From positions 434,001-498,000 of the forward strand of contig NZ_FNOX01000003.1 of assembly GCF_900107155.1 (NCBI RefSeq): a stretch of 64,000 nt of DNA. Direction: 5' to 3'. Below, in pieces: positions 27,402 to 36,394 of this stretch (position 1 is the stretch's first letter; every line of letters begins with the position of its first letter). The translations under genes were made by a program, and so were the position numbers. The stretch is from Pseudomonas salomonii (GTDB taxonomy: Bacteria > Pseudomonadota > Gammaproteobacteria > Pseudomonadales > Pseudomonadaceae). Under the pieces are notes generated by a model. It was given only the letters and a program-made list of their open reading frames with translations, did no database searches and was not told the origin of the DNA.

Positions 27402-27495
27402 AATGTGGGAGCTGGCTTGCCTGCGATAGCGGTGGTTCAGTCAATAAATGTATCGGCTGACAGACCGTCATCGCAGGCAAGCCAGCTCCCACATT
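27402..27495. repeat. inverted REP pair
   Basis: Two 26-base arms (27402-27427 and 27470-27495) are perfect reverse complements, starting AATGTGGGAGCTGGC. They are separated by 42 bases. This is the GTGGGAGC-type REP doublet of P. fluorescens genomes, placed between the AbrB-type gene and convergent ung. It could also act as a transcription stop. Confidence 0.88.
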
Positions 27496-27511
27496 GGGTT
27501 GCGGTTAACCT

Positions 27512-28204
27512 CTAGAGTGGCGGCAACCGCCACTCAATCGGCGTCTCGCCATTCTGCTCAAGAAACTTGTTGCTACGGCTGAAGTGCCCACACCCCAAGA
27601 ACCCGCGATACGCCGACAATGGCGACGGGTGCACCGATGTCAGCACCAGGTGCTTGGTCGCATCCACCAGCTTTTGCTTGCCTTGCGCATGGGCGCCCCA
27701 CAACAGGAACACCAGGTGCGGCTGGTGCTCGCTGACCACCTCGATCACACGATCGGTAAAGAACTGCCAGCCCTTGCCCGCGTGGGCATTGGCGTTCGCG
27801 CGCTCCACGGTCATGGTGGTGTTGAGCATCAGCACGCCCTGGTCGGCCCAGCTTTGCAGGCAGCCGTGGTTGGGAATGTCGATGTTCAGGTCGCGCTTGA
27901 GCTCTTTATAGATGTTGACCAGCGACGGCGGCGTCGGCACGCCCGGTTGTACCGAGAAGCACAGGCCATGGGCCTGGCCGGGGCCGTGGTACGGGTCCTG
28001 GCCGAGGATCACCACCTTGACCTTGTCCAACGGCGTGGAGTTGAGCGCGTTGAAGATCAGCGGGCCAGGCGGGTAGATCTCTTTGCCGGCGGCATGTTCC
28101 TGGCGCAGGAACTCGCGCAGTTCGGCCATGTAGGGCTTGTCGAACTCTTCCCGCAGGGCGTGTTTCCAGCTGGGTTCGAGTTTGATACGGTCGCCTTCGG
28201 TCAT
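27512..28204 (-). CDS. ung: uracil-DNA glycosylase
   Basis: A 230-residue family-1 enzyme that removes uracil from DNA. Motif A is [18 protein letters not shown] with the catalytic Asp70. The leucine-loop motif is [13 protein letters not shown] near the C-terminus. Length and motifs are standard. A single gene, convergent with the tct operon. Confidence 0.97.
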   Translation of the reverse strand: MTEGDRIKLEPSWKHALREEFDKPYMAELREFLRQEHAAGKEIYPPGPLIFNALNSTPLDKVKVVILGQDPYHGPGQAHGLCFSVQPGVPTPPSLVNIYKELKRDLNIDIPNHGCLQSWADQGVLMLNTTMTVERANANAHAGKGWQFFTDRVIEVVSEHQPHLVFLLWGAHAQGKQKLVDATKHLVLTSVHPSPLSAYRGFLGCGHFSRSNKFLEQNGETPIEWRLPPL

Positions 28205-28340
28205 GGTTTGTTCATCGTGTAAAAAAAGAATGGGCGAACCCTAGGAAAGCCGACCCCGCTTGTCAATTGATCTGACACATCATCGGCACTTTCCCACGGA
28301 GCGATCATACTGATCGCTCACTGTCTCGATTGAGGTCACA

Positions 28341-29453
28341 ATGAACCTGCACTTCGAAGAGCTGACCGGCAGCGACGGTGCCCGCCTCGGCATCGCCAGC
28401 CTGGACGCGGAAAAATCCCTCAACGCGCTGTCCCTGCCCATGATCCTGGCCCTGAGCGAACGCCTGGAAGCCTGGGCCAAAGACCCCAATATCGTGTGTG
28501 TGCTGCTGCGCGGCAATGGACCCAAAGCCTTTTGCGCCGGTGGCGAAGTCCGCAGCCTCGCCCTGGCCTGCCGTGAACAGCCCGGCGTCGTGCCCGCCTT
28601 GGCCGCGCAGTTCTTCGCCGCTGAGTACCGCCTTGACTACCGCCTGCACACCTACCCCAAACCGCTGATCTGCTGGGGGCACGGCTATGTGCTCGGCGGT
28701 GGCATGGGCCTGCTGCAAAGCGCTTCGGTGCGCATCGTCACACCGAGCAGCCGCCTGGCCATGCCCGAGATCAGCATCGGCTTGTACCCGGATGTGGGGG
28801 CCAGTTGGTTTCTGTCGCGCCTGCCGGGCAAACTCGGGCTGTTCCTGGGCCTCACCGGCGCCCACCTCAACGGGCGTGACGCTCTGGACCTGGGCCTGGC
28901 CGATCGTTTCTTGCGCGACGACCAACAAGACGAACTCATTGATGGCCTGCTGCAACTGAACTGGCAGGAACAGACCCCGATGCAACTCAACAGCCTGCTC
29001 AAAGCGCTGGCCCAGGAAGCTGTCGACCAGCAACCCGACGCCCAATGGCTGGCGCACCGTGCGCAGATCGACGAATGGCTGGACGTGGCTGATGCACGCA
29101 GTGCCTGGCGTGCCTTGAGCCCCTTGCGCGACCACGCCGACCCGCTGTTCAGCCGCGCCGGCAAGAACCTGAGCGAAGGCTGCCCGCTGACCGCGCACCT
29201 GGTGTGGGAGCAGATCCAGCGCGCGCGGCACCTGTCGTTGGCCGAGGTGTTCCAGATGGAGTACACCCTCAGCCTCAATTGCTGCCGCCACCCGGAATTC
29301 AGTGAAGGCGTGCGCGCCCGGTTGATCGACAAAGACCAGACACCCCACTGGCATTGGCCGGATATCAACACGATCCCGGAGGCGGTGGTGCAGGCGCATT
29401 TCAACAAGGTGTGGGAAGGCCGGCATCCGCTGGCGGATTTGTCCGATTACTGA
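28341..29453 (+). CDS. enoyl-CoA hydratase/isomerase family protein (3-hydroxyisobutyryl-CoA hydrolase-like)
   Basis: A 370-residue crotonase-fold enzyme. The oxyanion-hole elements are KAFCAGGEVRSLA and GHGYVLGGGMGLLQ, followed by RLAMPEISIGLYPDVGASWFLSRLPG. The family-typical acid in PEISIGLYPD is present. The length of about 370 and the C-terminal region with SLAEVFQMEYTLSLNCCRHPEFSEGVRARL fit the 3-hydroxyisobutyryl-CoA hydrolase subgroup, which acts in valine degradation. No valine genes are adjacent, so substrate is uncertain. GAGG precedes the ATG. Confidence 0.83.
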   Translation: MNLHFEELTGSDGARLGIASLDAEKSLNALSLPMILALSERLEAWAKDPNIVCVLLRGNGPKAFCAGGEVRSLALACREQPGVVPALAAQFFAAEYRLDYRLHTYPKPLICWGHGYVLGGGMGLLQSASVRIVTPSSRLAMPEISIGLYPDVGASWFLSRLPGKLGLFLGLTGAHLNGRDALDLGLADRFLRDDQQDELIDGLLQLNWQEQTPMQLNSLLKALAQEAVDQQPDAQWLAHRAQIDEWLDVADARSAWRALSPLRDHADPLFSRAGKNLSEGCPLTAHLVWEQIQRARHLSLAEVFQMEYTLSLNCCRHPEFSEGVRARLIDKDQTPHWHWPDINTIPEAVVQAHFNKVWEGRHPLADLSDY

Positions 29454-29470
29454 AAAGTGTCGCCCACAAA

Positions 29471-29493
29471 AAACGGCGCTTCCTGCGCCGTTT
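29471..29493. terminator. terminator between the acyl-CoA enzyme gene and the lipoprotein gene
   Basis: AAACGGCGC (29471-29479) and GCGCCGTTT (29485-29493) with a TTCCT loop, preceded by an A-run. It serves the plus-strand gene and, through the A-run, the convergent minus-strand gene. Confidence 0.75.
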
Positions 29494-29507
29494 GCATTCA
29501 AGGCCTG

Positions 29508-29873
29508 TCAGCGGTGACCGCCGCGGCCACCTCCATGATCGCCACCCCGACCGTGCCCGCCTCTGCCGCCGTGATCGCCCCAACCCTGGTTCGGATAAGG
29601 CCGGTAACCGCCCCGTGGGCCCGAGGGGTAGTAGCGCGGGGCCGCTTGGTAATAACGCGGCGCCGAGTAGTAACGCGGTGCGGGGGCGTAATAGCGCGGA
29701 GCCGGTGCGTAATAACGTGGCGCCGAATAGTACGTGCCACCGCCGTAGTAATACGCCGGCGCCGGCGCGGTGTAGACCTCGGATCGATAGTAGCTACCGC
29801 CTCCATCGTAGTAGGGCACACAGGCAGAAAGGGTAAGACCGAGTAAAGCGCTGAGCAGCAGTCGTCGATACAT
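29508..29873 (-). CDS. Tyr/Gly-rich low-complexity lipoprotein
   Basis: A 121-residue protein with a lipoprotein signal peptide MYRRLLLSALLGLTLSAC, lipobox Cys18. The mature part is almost all Tyr, Pro, Ala and Gly, with repeats such as APRYYAPAPRYYSAPRYY, and ends in a His/Gly/Arg-rich tail. An AGGAGG Shine-Dalgarno precedes the ATG, which supports a real gene. No enzymatic domain is visible. It may be an envelope structural or metal-binding protein; that is a guess. Terminators lie downstream. Confidence 0.7.
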   Translation of the reverse strand: MYRRLLLSALLGLTLSACVPYYDGGGSYYRSEVYTAPAPAYYYGGGTYYSAPRYYAPAPRYYAPAPRYYSAPRYYQAAPRYYPSGPRGGYRPYPNQGWGDHGGRGGHGRGGDHGGGRGGHR

Positions 29874-30178
29874 GGCGGCCTCCTGGACCGCGGAAGAGCA
29901 CCTCCAGCGACGCGGGAGGGCGGCACCCGACTTTCGCCGAATGACACAGTATCGGACATCGAAAACCAGATCTGGTGCGTTTTGGTAATAACTTGATACA
30001 TGAACGTAGGCAGTCGATACAATCCGTTGCGCATCCCGGTAACTATCAAGTTACTTTATCGATTCAGTAAATTTTGCTGGCCCGGAACCTTGTCGATTGC
30101 GATGATGTCACTATGACATTGCACATAGCCAGGGAGGCTCTATCGTGCACCCCTCGCCAATATCGCCGGATTAGAGTC
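29874..30178. other. intergenic region with a 10-bp inverted repeat
   Basis: This divergent gap lies between the lipoprotein and chemoreceptor genes. TAACTTGATA (29989-29998) and TATCAAGTTA (30044-30053) are perfect reverse complements 45 bases apart and could be an operator pair. No credible small gene is seen. Confidence 0.45.
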
Positions 30179-31801
30179 ATGAAAATTTCAACCAAGCTGC
30201 TGCTTTCATTCCTACTGTGCGCGCTGGTCACCCTCGGGGTTGGCCTGCTGGGCATCAAAAGCGTCGTGCGCCTTTCCAGCGCATTGGAACTCACGTTCTC
30301 CAACAACCTGGTTTCCGTCAGCAGCACGGCAAGTACGCTCAATGGTCTGGTCGCCCACAACCGTGGTCTGTACCGTTTGCTGGACGCCAGCAAGGGCGAC
30401 GTCTCCGCCCAGGACCGCGACCGCGTGAACCAGGACATCGCCAACGAACTCAAACGCAGCCAGAGCGCCTACGCCACCTATCGCGCCACGCCGCTGGCAG
30501 ACGACGAACGGGCAGCCGGTGACAAGCTCGACCAGATCTGGCCCACCTACATCAGCAACTCCGAGCGCATCGTCGCGATGATGAACGGCGGCCAGCTCGA
30601 GCAGGCGCGCGCTCAGCTCAACAGCACCAACAATGAGCTGTTCCGTCAGGCGCGCGAGCTGATCCGTGTGATTATCGATTCCAACAACCGCCAGATCCAG
30701 GAAGGCGCCGCCGCTGCCGCCGACCTGCGCAGCAGCGCCTTGACCTGGATGATAAGCGGCATCGTGCTGGCCTTCATCATCGCCCTCATCATTGGCGTGC
30801 TGATCACCCGCCTGATCACCCGCCCTATCGCCCAGGCCGTCGAGAGCGCCCAACGCATTGCCAAGGGTGACCTGACCCAAGCCATCATCACCGACCGTAC
30901 CGACGAAGCCGGAAAATTGTTGATGGCATTGGCCGACATGCAGGGCGGGCTGAAAAGCACGCTGGTGGAAATCGCCAACGCCGCCGACCAGCTCGCCTCC
31001 GCCGCCGAAGAACTCAGTGCGGTCACCGACGAAAGCAGCCGTGGCCTCACGCGCCAGAATGACGAAATCCAGCAAGCCGCCACTGCCGTCAACCAGATGA
31101 CGGCGGCGGTGGATGAGGTGGCCAGCAATGCGGTGTCGACCTCCGAAGCCTCGCGCCAGGCCACCACCGAAGCGGAGGAAGGCCGTGAGCAGGTAGCGCA
31201 GGCCGTGTCCGGCATGAGTTCGATGGTGATCGAGATCAACGATTCGACACAATCGGTGGCCGACCTGGCCGGCCAGGTGCGCGAGATCGGCAAGGTGATC
31301 GACGTGATCCGCGGTATCGCCGACCAGACCAACCTGCTGGCCCTTAACGCCGCCATCGAAGCCGCACGCGCGGGTGAGCAAGGCCGTGGTTTTGCGGTGG
31401 TGGCCGATGAAGTCCGCGCGCTGGCCCATCGCACCCAGACCTCAACCGTCGATATCGAAAAAATGATCGGCGAAGTGCAGGTCGGCGCCGATGACGCCGT
31501 GGCCGCCATGAACAAAAGCCTGACCTGGGCCAACAACACCCAAACCCTGGCGCAAAACGCCGGCGAAGCCCTGGAACGCATTACCGCCAGCGTGGCGAAG
31601 ATCAACGAACGCAACCTGGTGATCGCCTCGGCTTCCGAGGAGCAGGCCCAAGTGGCCCGAGAAGTGGATCGCAACCTGCTCAACATTCAGGACCTGTCCA
31701 CCCAGACCGCTGCCGGTGCCAACCAGACCAACGCCTCCAGCCAGGACCTGTCGCGCCTGGCCACCTCATTCAACGTGCTGGTCAGCAAGTTCCAGTTGTA
31801 A
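30179..31801 (+). CDS. methyl-accepting chemotaxis protein
   Basis: A 540-residue chemoreceptor. The ATG at 30179 starts [20 protein letters not shown], the first membrane segment. A periplasmic four-helix-bundle-like sensing domain of about 160 residues follows. The second segment is [19 protein letters not shown], then a HAMP domain with [19 protein letters not shown]. The signalling domain has the invariant hairpin [20 protein letters not shown]. The ligand is unknown. Upstream 29-36 codons of open frame look non-coding. Confidence 0.9.
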   Translation: MKISTKLLLSFLLCALVTLGVGLLGIKSVVRLSSALELTFSNNLVSVSSTASTLNGLVAHNRGLYRLLDASKGDVSAQDRDRVNQDIANELKRSQSAYATYRATPLADDERAAGDKLDQIWPTYISNSERIVAMMNGGQLEQARAQLNSTNNELFRQARELIRVIIDSNNRQIQEGAAAAADLRSSALTWMISGIVLAFIIALIIGVLITRLITRPIAQAVESAQRIAKGDLTQAIITDRTDEAGKLLMALADMQGGLKSTLVEIANAADQLASAAEELSAVTDESSRGLTRQNDEIQQAATAVNQMTAAVDEVASNAVSTSEASRQATTEAEEGREQVAQAVSGMSSMVIEINDSTQSVADLAGQVREIGKVIDVIRGIADQTNLLALNAAIEAARAGEQGRGFAVVADEVRALAHRTQTSTVDIEKMIGEVQVGADDAVAAMNKSLTWANNTQTLAQNAGEALERITASVAKINERNLVIASASEEQAQVAREVDRNLLNIQDLSTQTAAGANQTNASSQDLSRLATSFNVLVSKFQL

Positions 31802-31823
31802 CCGCCTCATTGCAGTGCGCCAA

Positions 31824-31840
31824 CGCACCCGAGTGGCGCA
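31824..31840. promoter_or_regulatory. candidate NtrC binding site
   Basis: CGCACC-N5-GGCGCA at 31824-31840 is close to the NtrC consensus TGCACC-N5-GGTGCA. It sits about 55 bases upstream of a sigma-54-like element. The same sequence lies in a larger 8-bp perfect inverted repeat (31815-31822 with 31834-31841), which could alternatively terminate the chemoreceptor mRNA. Confidence 0.45.
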
Positions 31841-31893
31841 CGCACACCCCTCTTCCCCGCCACGCCCGGCCGTAAACCGGGCCTCTGGCCCAG

Positions 31894-31909
31894 TTGGCAC
31901 GACTCTCGC
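31894..31909 (+). promoter_or_regulatory. candidate sigma-54 promoter of the guanidine operon
   Basis: TTGGCACGACTCTCGC has the -24 element TTGGCACG and the -12 GC exactly 10 bases after the GG. Only one base differs from the consensus TTGGCACG-N4-TTGC. The predicted transcript would start near 31920, just ahead of the riboswitch. Confidence 0.6.
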
Positions 31910-31942
31910 TTTGCCTCTCCCGTGCAGGATTCATCACAGGTT

Positions 31943-32085
31943 CGCGGCACCACAATTTGCAATGGCCGACTAGGGTTCCGGCTCGCTTGAAAGGCGAGTG
32001 GCTGGTCCGAGAGTTGGCGACCTCCAGTTGAGGTTACACGGCGGGATAAAAGCCCGGGAGACAAGCCACCGTTCGCGGTGCCGCG
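31943..32085 (+). ncRNA. guanidine-I riboswitch (ykkC class)
   Basis: The conserved aptamer pieces appear in order: ACTAGGGTTCCG (31969-31980), CTGGTCCGAGAG (31992-32003) and ACACGGCGGGATAAAAGCCC with GGGAGA after it (32036-32061). These are the hallmark of the ykkC guanidine-I class, which turns genes on when guanidine binds. The flanks CGCGGCACC (31943-31951) and GGTGCCGCG (32077-32085) are exact complements. GGTGCCGCG is also part of a short local palindrome, so alternative pairing could be the switch. CTCC at 32089-32092 could mask the GGAG Shine-Dalgarno at 32112-32115. The control mode is inference. Confidence 0.93.
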
Positions 32086-32122
32086 TTGCTCCTGCTCGCC
32101 CATGTTCAACTGGAGAAGCCCC

Positions 32123-33190
32123 ATGCCCGCAATCCGTTTACCCGCCCTGCTCGCCGCCGCCCTTGCCGCCGTGCTGAGCTTTCAAACCCAAGCTGCTGCC
32201 AAAGACCACTTCAGTGTGTGCTGGACGATCTATGCCGGCTGGATGCCGTGGGAATACGCCGGCAGCCAAGGCATCCTCGACAAGTGGGCCAGCAAGTACG
32301 GCATCAAGATCGACATGGTGCAGCTCAATGACTATGTCGAATCCATCAACCAATACACCGCCGGCCAGTTCGACGGCTGCACCATGACCAACATGGACGC
32401 CCTGACCATTCCCGCCGCCGGTGGTGTGGACAGCACCGCGCTGGTGGTCAGCGACTTCTCCAACGGCAACGATGGCGTAGTGATCAAGGGCACCGGCAAG
32501 ACCGTGGCCGACCTCAAGGGCATGAACGTCAACCTGGTGGAACTCTCGGTGTCCCACTACCTGCTGGCCCGCGCCCTGGAGTCGGCCGACCTCACCGAAA
32601 AAGACCTCAAAGTGGTCAACACCTCCGACGCCGACATCGCCGCCGCCTTCAACACCGACCAGGTGCAAGCCGTGACCACCTGGAACCCGATGCTCTCTGA
32701 GATCAAGGCCAAACCGGGCGTCACCCAAGTGTTCGACTCCAGCAAAGTGCCCGGCGAAATCATGGACATGATGGTGGTCAACACCCAAACCCTTAAAGAC
32801 AACCCAGCCCTGGGCAAAGCGCTGACCGGCGCGTGGTTTGAAGTGGTTGCGCTGATGAACGCCAAAAACGCGGCCAGCACCGCTGCGCTTGAGCATATGG
32901 CCAAGGCCTCGGGCACCGACCTCAAGGGGTTCCAGGCGCAACTGGACACCACCAAGCTGTTCGCCACGCCCAAGGAAGCCCTGGCGTTCGCCACCAGCGC
33001 GCAATTGCCCGCCACCCTGCGCAAGGTCGCCGAGTTCTCGTTTGAACACGGCCTGCTCGGCGAAGGCGCCAAGGACGCCAGCGCCGTGGGCATGAGCTTC
33101 GCCAAGGGCGTGACCAGCGGCGACACCGCCAACCTCAAGCTGCATTTCGACCCCAGCTACGTGCAGATGGCCGCCGACGGCACGCTGTAA
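32123..33190 (+). CDS. guanidine ABC importer, periplasmic binding protein
   Basis: A 355-residue solute-binding protein. The signal peptide MPAIRLPALLAAALAAVLSFQTQAAA precedes KDHFSVCWTIYAGWMPWEYA, typical of the group annotated as urea-carboxylase-associated ABC binding protein. The start ATG at 32123 has GGAG upstream. Family similarity is to nitrate/sulfonate/taurine-type binding proteins. The riboswitch and downstream enzymes point to guanidine as ligand. First gene of the operon, 12 bases before the permease. Confidence 0.88.
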   Translation: MPAIRLPALLAAALAAVLSFQTQAAAKDHFSVCWTIYAGWMPWEYAGSQGILDKWASKYGIKIDMVQLNDYVESINQYTAGQFDGCTMTNMDALTIPAAGGVDSTALVVSDFSNGNDGVVIKGTGKTVADLKGMNVNLVELSVSHYLLARALESADLTEKDLKVVNTSDADIAAAFNTDQVQAVTTWNPMLSEIKAKPGVTQVFDSSKVPGEIMDMMVVNTQTLKDNPALGKALTGAWFEVVALMNAKNAASTAALEHMAKASGTDLKGFQAQLDTTKLFATPKEALAFATSAQLPATLRKVAEFSFEHGLLGEGAKDASAVGMSFAKGVTSGDTANLKLHFDPSYVQMAADGTL

Positions 33191-33202
33191 GAGGACCCGG
33201 CC

Positions 33203-34018
33203 ATGCGCCTGATCAACCGTCACCCGGAACGCTCCAGCCGCCTGCTGTTGGTGCTGCTGCCGTTCGCCCTGCTGCTGTTCGCCTACTTTGTAGGCTCGGC
33301 CGAGCGCCTGGCGGATAACCCCAACGACAAATTGCTGCCCAGCGCCGCGCAAATGGGCGACGCGGTGAAACGCTTGGCGTTCAATGCCGACACGCGCACC
33401 GGTGAGTACGTGCTGTGGCAAGACAGCGCCTCCAGCCTGCGCCGCCTGGCGATCGGCTTGGGCATCAGCGCCCTCGCCGGCCTGTGCCTGGGGATTGCCG
33501 CCGGCACGCTGCCGCTGTTTGGCGCGCCGTTATCGCCATTGCTGACGGTGCTGTCGATGGTGCCGCCGCTGGCGATATTGCCGATTCTGTTCATCGTGTT
33601 CGGGCTGGGGGAATTGTCCAAGGTGATGCTGATCGTCATCGGCATCACCCCGGCGCTGGCCCGTGACCTGGAGCAACGCGCGCGGGAAATCCCCGTGGAG
33701 CTGCTGGTGAAAGCACAGACCCTCGGCGCGTCCACCTGGACGTTGATGCTGCGCGTGGTGCTGCCGCAATTGCTGCCGCGCCTGCTGATCTCGCTGCGGC
33801 TGATGCTCGGCTCGGCGTGGTTATTCCTGATCGCCGCCGAAGCCATCGCCTCCACCGACGGCCTCGGCTACCGGATCTTCCTGGTGCGCCGCTACCTGGC
33901 TATGGACGTGATCCTGCCCTACGTGGTGTGGATCACCCTACTCGCCTGGCTGATGGACTGGGGCCTCAAAACCCTCACGCGGCGTGCCTTCCCCTGGTAC
34001 GAAGGAGCGCGCGCATGA
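33203..34018 (+). CDS. guanidine ABC importer, permease
   Basis: A 271-residue inner-membrane permease of the SsuC/TauC type. It has an N-terminal segment LLLVLLPFALLLFAYFVG and about five further hydrophobic segments. The EAA-type loop is visible around VELLVKAQTLGASTWTLMLRVVLPQL. Its TGA overlaps the ATG of the ATPase gene (ATGA). Confidence 0.9.
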   Translation: MRLINRHPERSSRLLLVLLPFALLLFAYFVGSAERLADNPNDKLLPSAAQMGDAVKRLAFNADTRTGEYVLWQDSASSLRRLAIGLGISALAGLCLGIAAGTLPLFGAPLSPLLTVLSMVPPLAILPILFIVFGLGELSKVMLIVIGITPALARDLEQRAREIPVELLVKAQTLGASTWTLMLRVVLPQLLPRLLISLRLMLGSAWLFLIAAEAIASTDGLGYRIFLVRRYLAMDVILPYVVWITLLAWLMDWGLKTLTRRAFPWYEGARA

Positions 34019-34779
34019 GCTTTATCAGCGTCAACCATGTGTGGCAGCGCTATGGCGACCAGGTGGTGCTCGAAGGGCTCAACCTGCACGTCAATGAGGG
34101 TGAATTTTGCACCTTGGTGGGCACCTCCGGTTGCGGCAAATCGACCTTCCTGCGCCTGCTGCTGGGCCAGGAAACCCCGAGCAAAGGCCAGATCCTGCTG
34201 GACGGCCACCCCCTTGCCGGCGAGCCGGATGCCAGCCGTGGCGTGGTGTTCCAGCGTTATTCGGTGTTCCCGCATCTGACGGTGCTGGACAACGTTGCCC
34301 TGGGCCTGGAACTGCCGCGCTCACGCCTGCTGGGTCGGCTGTTCGGCAAAGCCAAACAAGAGGCACGGGAACAGGCCGCCGCCCTGCTGCAAAAAGTCGG
34401 CCTCGGCCACGCACTGGACAAATACCCGGCGCAGCTCTCCGGCGGCATGCAGCAACGCCTGGCCATCGCCCAGGCCCTGATCATGAAACCCCGCGTGTTG
34501 CTGCTGGACGAACCCTTCGGCGCCCTCGACCCGGGCATTCGCAAGGACATGCATCAGCTGTTGCTGGCGCTGTGGCGCGAAACCCGGCTGACGGTGTTCA
34601 TGGTCACCCACGACCTCAGCGAAGGCTTCAGCCTCGGCACACGCTTGCTGGTGTTCGACAAAGTCCGCGTCGACCCCCAGGCCCCCGGCGCCTATGGCGC
34701 GCGCATCACCTACGACATCCCTTTGAACAGCGAGCGCCGCAAAGCGCTGGCCGCCGAACTTGGAGCGACTTGCAAATGA
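34015..34779 (+). CDS. guanidine ABC importer, ATPase
   Basis: A 254-residue ABC ATPase. Walker A is GTSGCGKST, the Q-loop lies near [21 protein letters not shown], the signature is [15 protein letters not shown], and Walker B is [12 protein letters not shown], followed by the H-loop in MVTHDLSEG. It powers import with the two preceding products. It overlaps the next gene by 4 bases, so the whole block is translationally linked. Confidence 0.93.
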   Translation: MSFISVNHVWQRYGDQVVLEGLNLHVNEGEFCTLVGTSGCGKSTFLRLLLGQETPSKGQILLDGHPLAGEPDASRGVVFQRYSVFPHLTVLDNVALGLELPRSRLLGRLFGKAKQEAREQAAALLQKVGLGHALDKYPAQLSGGMQQRLAIAQALIMKPRVLLLDEPFGALDPGIRKDMHQLLLALWRETRLTVFMVTHDLSEGFSLGTRLLVFDKVRVDPQAPGAYGARITYDIPLNSERRKALAAELGATCK

Positions 34780-35501
34780 CCGATTCCATTGAACTGTTCC
34801 CACCCTTCGCCGAAGAAATGCTACCCGGCGGCGGCCACCGCTCCTTTGTGCTCAAGCGCGGCCAACTGCTGCGCCTCACGGATATTCGCGGCGGTGCCAA
34901 CGTCAGCCTGACCCTGCTCAATGCCAACGAAAAAACCGAGCGCCTGAACCTGCCCGACAGCCTCAAATGCCAACACACCGCCAAACTCACCCGCGGCCAC
35001 TGCCTGTACTCGGACATGGGCCGCGTGCTGGCCGCGATCACCGCCGACACCTGCGGCTGGAGTGACAGCATCGGCGGCGTGCTGTGCGCCGCCGAGGTCG
35101 CTGAAAAGTACGGCCAGGGCCGCTATCAGGAGCTGCGCAACGGCTTCTTGCGCAACGGCACCGACAACCTGCTGGTGGAATTGGGCAAGTGGGGGTTGGG
35201 GCTTTCCGACCTGTTGATGACCCTCAACCTGTTCAGCCGAGTCAGCGTTGACGAAGGCGGCGGCCTGTATTTTGTGCCGGGCAATTCCAGGGCGGGTGAC
35301 TACATCGAACTCTACGCGCCGATGGACACGCTGGTGGTGCTGACCGCACTGCAACACCCGATGGACCCCAACCCGAACTACGCGCCGCAACCGCTGAAAC
35401 TCAATTGGATGAACGCCGATTCCAGCGTCGCCGAACACTGCCGCACGTCGCGCCCGGAAAACGAGCGCGGCTTTATCAACACCGACCGCCTGTTCGCCTG
35501 A
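34776..35501 (+). CDS. carboxyguanidine deiminase subunit (urea-carboxylase-associated protein, DUF1989)
   Basis: A 241-residue protein, long annotated as urea-carboxylase-associated protein 2. The family was shown in Pseudomonas syringae work to form, with its partner, the carboxyguanidine deiminase CgdAB that releases ammonia from carboxyguanidine to give allophanate. The DTCGWSDSIGG segment carries the conserved metal-ligand Cys. LMTLNLFSRVSVDEGGGLYF is also conserved. It overlaps the ATPase gene by 4 bases and is followed after 9 bases by its partner. Confidence 0.87.
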   Translation: MTDSIELFPPFAEEMLPGGGHRSFVLKRGQLLRLTDIRGGANVSLTLLNANEKTERLNLPDSLKCQHTAKLTRGHCLYSDMGRVLAAITADTCGWSDSIGGVLCAAEVAEKYGQGRYQELRNGFLRNGTDNLLVELGKWGLGLSDLLMTLNLFSRVSVDEGGGLYFVPGNSRAGDYIELYAPMDTLVVLTALQHPMDPNPNYAPQPLKLNWMNADSSVAEHCRTSRPENERGFINTDRLFA

Positions 35502-35510
35502 GGAGCTGCC

Positions 35511-36140
35511 ATGCCTACTGCACTGAAACAACCCGAGGCGGCCGTGTACCGCGCCACCATTCCCGCCGGCGAGCCATGGCTGATGGAAGTCAGCGCCGGG
35601 CAGACCCTGCGCATCCTCGACCTGGAGGGCAACCAGGCCGTCGACACGCTGTTCTACAGCCGCAAAAACCCCAGGGAACGCTACGACGTACAGCGCACCC
35701 TGCGGCGGCAAAACCGCGTGTACCTGAGTACCGGCAGCGTGCTGTATTCCAACCTCGGCCAGCCGATGCTGACCATCGTCGACGACACCTGCGGGCGCCA
35801 CGACACCCTCGGCGGCGCCTGTGCCCAAGAGAGCAACACCGTGCGCTACGCCCTGGAAAAACGCTACATGCACAGCTGCCGCGATAACTACCTGCGCGCC
35901 TGCGCCCACGACGGTCGGCTGGGCAAGGGCGACATCGGGCCGAACATCAATTTCTTCATGAACGTGCCGGTGACCGCCGACGGCGGGCTGACCTTTGAAG
36001 ACGGCATTTCCGCGCCCGGCAAGTACGTCGACCTGCGCGCAGAGATGGACGTGATCGTACTCATCTCCAACTGCCCGCAACTGAACAACCCATGCAATGG
36101 CTACAACCCGACCCCTGCGGAGTTATGGGTATGGAACTGA
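35511..36140 (+). CDS. carboxyguanidine deiminase partner subunit (DUF1989)
   Basis: A 209-residue paralogue of the previous protein, long annotated as urea-carboxylase-associated protein 1. The matched motif is [18 protein letters not shown], then [12 protein letters not shown] with another conserved Cys. [21 protein letters not shown] parallels the partner's central segment. It acts with the upstream subunit on carboxyguanidine. GAGGAG lies before the ATG. A REP pair separates it from the carboxylase gene. Confidence 0.87.
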   Translation: MPTALKQPEAAVYRATIPAGEPWLMEVSAGQTLRILDLEGNQAVDTLFYSRKNPRERYDVQRTLRRQNRVYLSTGSVLYSNLGQPMLTIVDDTCGRHDTLGGACAQESNTVRYALEKRYMHSCRDNYLRACAHDGRLGKGDIGPNINFFMNVPVTADGGLTFEDGISAPGKYVDLRAEMDVIVLISNCPQLNNPCNGYNPTPAELWVWN

Positions 36141-36222
36141 AAATAAAACACCTGCGCCGTTGGCTCTTCGCCTTGTGCCAAGCCCGCGCCGGGCAATGCA
36201 TCCGAAAACCCTGAAGTCTAAA

Positions 36223-36309
36223 TGTGGGAGCGGGCTTGCTCGCGAATGCGGTGGGTCAGCCAGTGCATCTGTAACTGACACTACGCCTTCGAGCAAGCCC
36301 GCTCCCACA
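36223..36309. repeat. inverted REP pair inside the guanidine operon
   Basis: Twenty-base arms at 36223-36242 and 36290-36309 are perfect reverse complements beginning TGTGGGAGCGGGC. The pair lies in the 254-base gap between the deiminase and carboxylase genes and may stabilise or attenuate the mRNA there. Confidence 0.88.
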
Positions 36310-36394
36310 CTTGGATCTTCATTGCTTTCAGAATTAGGACTGCGGACGACCGCAGTGCTCCCTCACTTTGCGGGACGGCCCGCAGGGTTTTGCC

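Noticed and set aside
29508..29873. Repeated pattern that could look like a CRISPR or tandem array
   Set aside because: The repeats are short codon-level units of a Tyr-rich protein, with no spacers; no CRISPR array is seen in the window.
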